Shown here: piece by piece, positions 62,500 to 64,000 of the stretch
How the letters are laid out: each line of letters starts with the position of its first letter
Numbering within the stretch: the first letter of the stretch is position 1
NCBI GenBank assembly: GCA_964459985.1
Contig: CAYWOS010000007.1
Coordinates: 28,853-92,852 of the forward strand
DNA: 64,000 nucleotides
Reading direction: 5' to 3'
Source of the DNA: CAYWOS01 sp964459985
GTDB lineage: Bacteria > Bacillota > Clostridia > Christensenellales > Aristaeellaceae
Position numbers and translations under genes: made by a program
Notes under the pieces: model-generated
Databases searched by the model: none
What the model was told of the DNA's origin: nothing
Seen by the model: only the letters and a program-made list of their open reading frames with translations

Positions 62500-64000
62500 A
62501 TGAAACGCGGATTATTCCTACTGTTCACGGCGGCGCTCGTGTGCCTCGTCCTGAACGCGTGCGCGCTGGAGGAGGGTTTTGTCGAGGTCGCGCGGGACGG
62601 CGATCTGACGCTGTGCGCCAATCCCGAAACCGGCGCGATCCTCGTCGCCGACGCGCGCGGCGATCATCTGTGGCGCTCCAACCCCGCCGCGCCCGATAAA
62701 CGGGCGAAGGGCGTCCACAAAATGACGCTGCAGTCGCAGATCGGCATCGGCTACACCTCCGAGCGCGGCACGGCGCTCACGGCGCTGTCGCAGACCGACA
62801 GCTACAACAAAGACGGCTTTTCCATGATCATCGACGGCGGGCAGGCGACCGCGACCTATGTCTTCCCCAAGCTCGACATATCCGTGACCGTGCATTACGC
62901 GCTGCGCGGGGGCTGTCTGGAAGTTACCGTGCCGGTCGAGGAGGCGCGCTCAACGGGCGTCAACACGCTCACGAGCGTCGACGTGCTCCCGGCGTTCGGC
63001 GCGGCGGGCGAGGGCGAGGAGGGCTACATGCTCGTGCCCGACGGCTCGGGCGCGCTCATCCGCTTTCACAACGGCGTGACCGCCGTGAACGAGTACAAAG
63101 CGAATATCTACGGGCGCGATCCTTCGGTGAACGGCCAGCTCGGGCTGTCCACCTCGCCGGCGCTGGCGCGCACCTACGAGCAGACGGCGCGCCTGCCCGT
63201 GTTCGGCATGAGCAAGGGCGACCACGGGTTCTTGGCGATCATCACGCAAAACGACGCCAAGGCGGCGCTGCACGCGCGCGTGTCCAACCTGTCCAGCTAC
63301 AACATCGTGTATTCCGAGTTTCAACTGCTCAACAGCGGCTCGATTATCATGAACAAAAAGGAATTCGAGCAAAGCCTGACGGGCGTTTCCGAGCGCGCCG
63401 GGCTGACGCGGGGCGAATACACGGTGCGCTATGTCTTTTTAAGCGGCGAGGAGGAAAGCTCCTACGCGGGCATGGCGAACGCCTACCGCGCGTACCTGAT
63501 CGAAAACGCCGGGCTCGAAAAACGCGTCGGGGCGGGCGATTACCCGTTGTATCTCGATCTGTACGGCTATGTGACCAAAACGGCGCAGTTTCTCGGCATT
63601 CCTTACCAGAAGGCGGTGCCCCTGACGACGATTGCCGATATTGAAACCATCGTCTCCCGCGTCGGCGCGGAAAACATCGTCGTGCGCTACCTCAAGTATC
63701 TCTCGGGCAATTCCTACGGCAGGCTCCCCGTCTCCGCCGGGCCGCAGGGCGCGCTGGGGAGCGGGGAAGCGCTGTCGGCGCTCGCAAAAACCATGCGCGA
63801 AAACGGCGGCGCGCTCTATCCCGACGCCGATCTCCTGAACGTCTACAAAACGGGCAACGGCTTCCGCCCGCTCTACGACGCCGTGCTCACGCCCGTCAAT
63901 TCACCGCAGATGCAGTATCAGATCAGCTATTCGACCTCCAAGCTCGAAAACACCGTCGCGCCGTGGTATCTGCTGTCGCCGCTCAAGTATGATTTCTTCT
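62500..64000 (+). CDS. DUF5696-like lipoprotein, partial at window end
   Basis: The frame is open from ATG 62500 to the window end (500 residues seen, no stop). The N-terminus MKRGLFLLFTAALVCLVLNAC is a lipoprotein signal with lipobox LNAC (Cys21). Sequence features are EGYMLVPDGSGALIRFHNG, RYLKYLSGNSYG and the region around PYQKAVPLTTI, which I associate with the DUF5696 family of Firmicutes, often next to CUT1 importers and Yip1-like proteins. The N-terminal ~250 residues are beta-rich; the following part looks like a TIM-barrel-type alpha/beta region, so an enzymatic or glycan-binding surface role is possible. GGGGGG before the ATG; 12 bp from the previous gene. Confidence 0.82.
   Translation, partial: MKRGLFLLFTAALVCLVLNACALEEGFVEVARDGDLTLCANPETGAILVADARGDHLWRSNPAAPDKRAKGVHKMTLQSQIGIGYTSERGTALTALSQTDSYNKDGFSMIIDGGQATATYVFPKLDISVTVHYALRGGCLEVTVPVEEARSTGVNTLTSVDVLPAFGAAGEGEEGYMLVPDGSGALIRFHNGVTAVNEYKANIYGRDPSVNGQLGLSTSPALARTYEQTARLPVFGMSKGDHGFLAIITQNDAKAALHARVSNLSSYNIVYSEFQLLNSGSIIMNKKEFEQSLTGVSERAGLTRGEYTVRYVFLSGEEESSYAGMANAYRAYLIENAGLEKRVGAGDYPLYLDLYGYVTKTAQFLGIPYQKAVPLTTIADIETIVSRVGAENIVVRYLKYLSGNSYGRLPVSAGPQGALGSGEALSALAKTMRENGGALYPDADLLNVYKTGNGFRPLYDAVLTPVNSPQMQYQISYSTSKLENTVAPWYLLSPLKYDFF

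Overview
The window reads as chromosomal DNA of an anaerobic, high-GC member of the Clostridia (Firmicutes), probably from a gut or rumen community. This is inference from AGGAGG-type ribosome binding sites, consensus sigma-A promoters, Sec signal peptides of the MKKLLALLLALALL type, an oxygen-sensitive glycyl radical enzyme, and many CUT1 sugar importers. No rRNA, tRNA, CRISPR array, transposase or phage gene was seen. Almost all of it is carbohydrate capture and breakdown.

Layout. (1) 59-6264 (+): two CUT1 permeases, an unassigned TIM-barrel glycosidase-like protein, a PPC/DUF296 protein, an RraA-like protein and a cytoplasmic GH10 xylanase. (2) 6373-11152: an IclR regulator divergent from a glyoxylate carboligase-like enzyme, a TIM-barrel isomerase and a D-2-hydroxyacid dehydrogenase, with a consensus promoter and an IclR-like operator between them. 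(3) 11299-18319 (+): a two-component system, a complete CUT1 importer without ATPase and an FAD oxidoreductase. (4) 18404-24405 (-): an Fbp/Afu-type ABC importer plus a beta-helix protein. (5) 24752-28873 (+): a 1373-residue cyclic-di-GMP protein. (6) 28881-34637: a frameshifted LysR gene divergent from a third importer and a class C beta-lactamase-like hydrolase. (7) 34806-44817 (-): importer, GH18, GH29, GH38 and an esterase, which looks like use of fucosylated and mannosylated host-type glycans. (8) 45105-46984 (+): a ROK regulator and cutC. (9) 47064-55553 (-): two GH13-like proteins, a secreted unknown, a D-lyxose isomerase, an unusual glycyl radical enzyme and its activase. (10) 55798-64000 (+): a solute-binding protein fused to carbohydrate-binding-like domains, two permeases, an NHL/TPR/Yip1-like membrane protein and a DUF5696-like lipoprotein that runs off the window.

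How it works together: five CUT1 importers lack their own ATPase and presumably share an MsmX-type subunit encoded elsewhere. Most glycosidases lack signal peptides, so they probably act on imported oligosaccharides. Stand-alone binding-protein genes are followed by GC-rich intergenic hairpins that could raise binding-protein levels over the permeases. Regions 9 and 10 diverge from one 244-bp spacer carrying two sigma-A promoters and two copies of a 16-bp operator-like motif. They look like one co-regulated, largely undescribed sugar system and are the most interesting part of the window.
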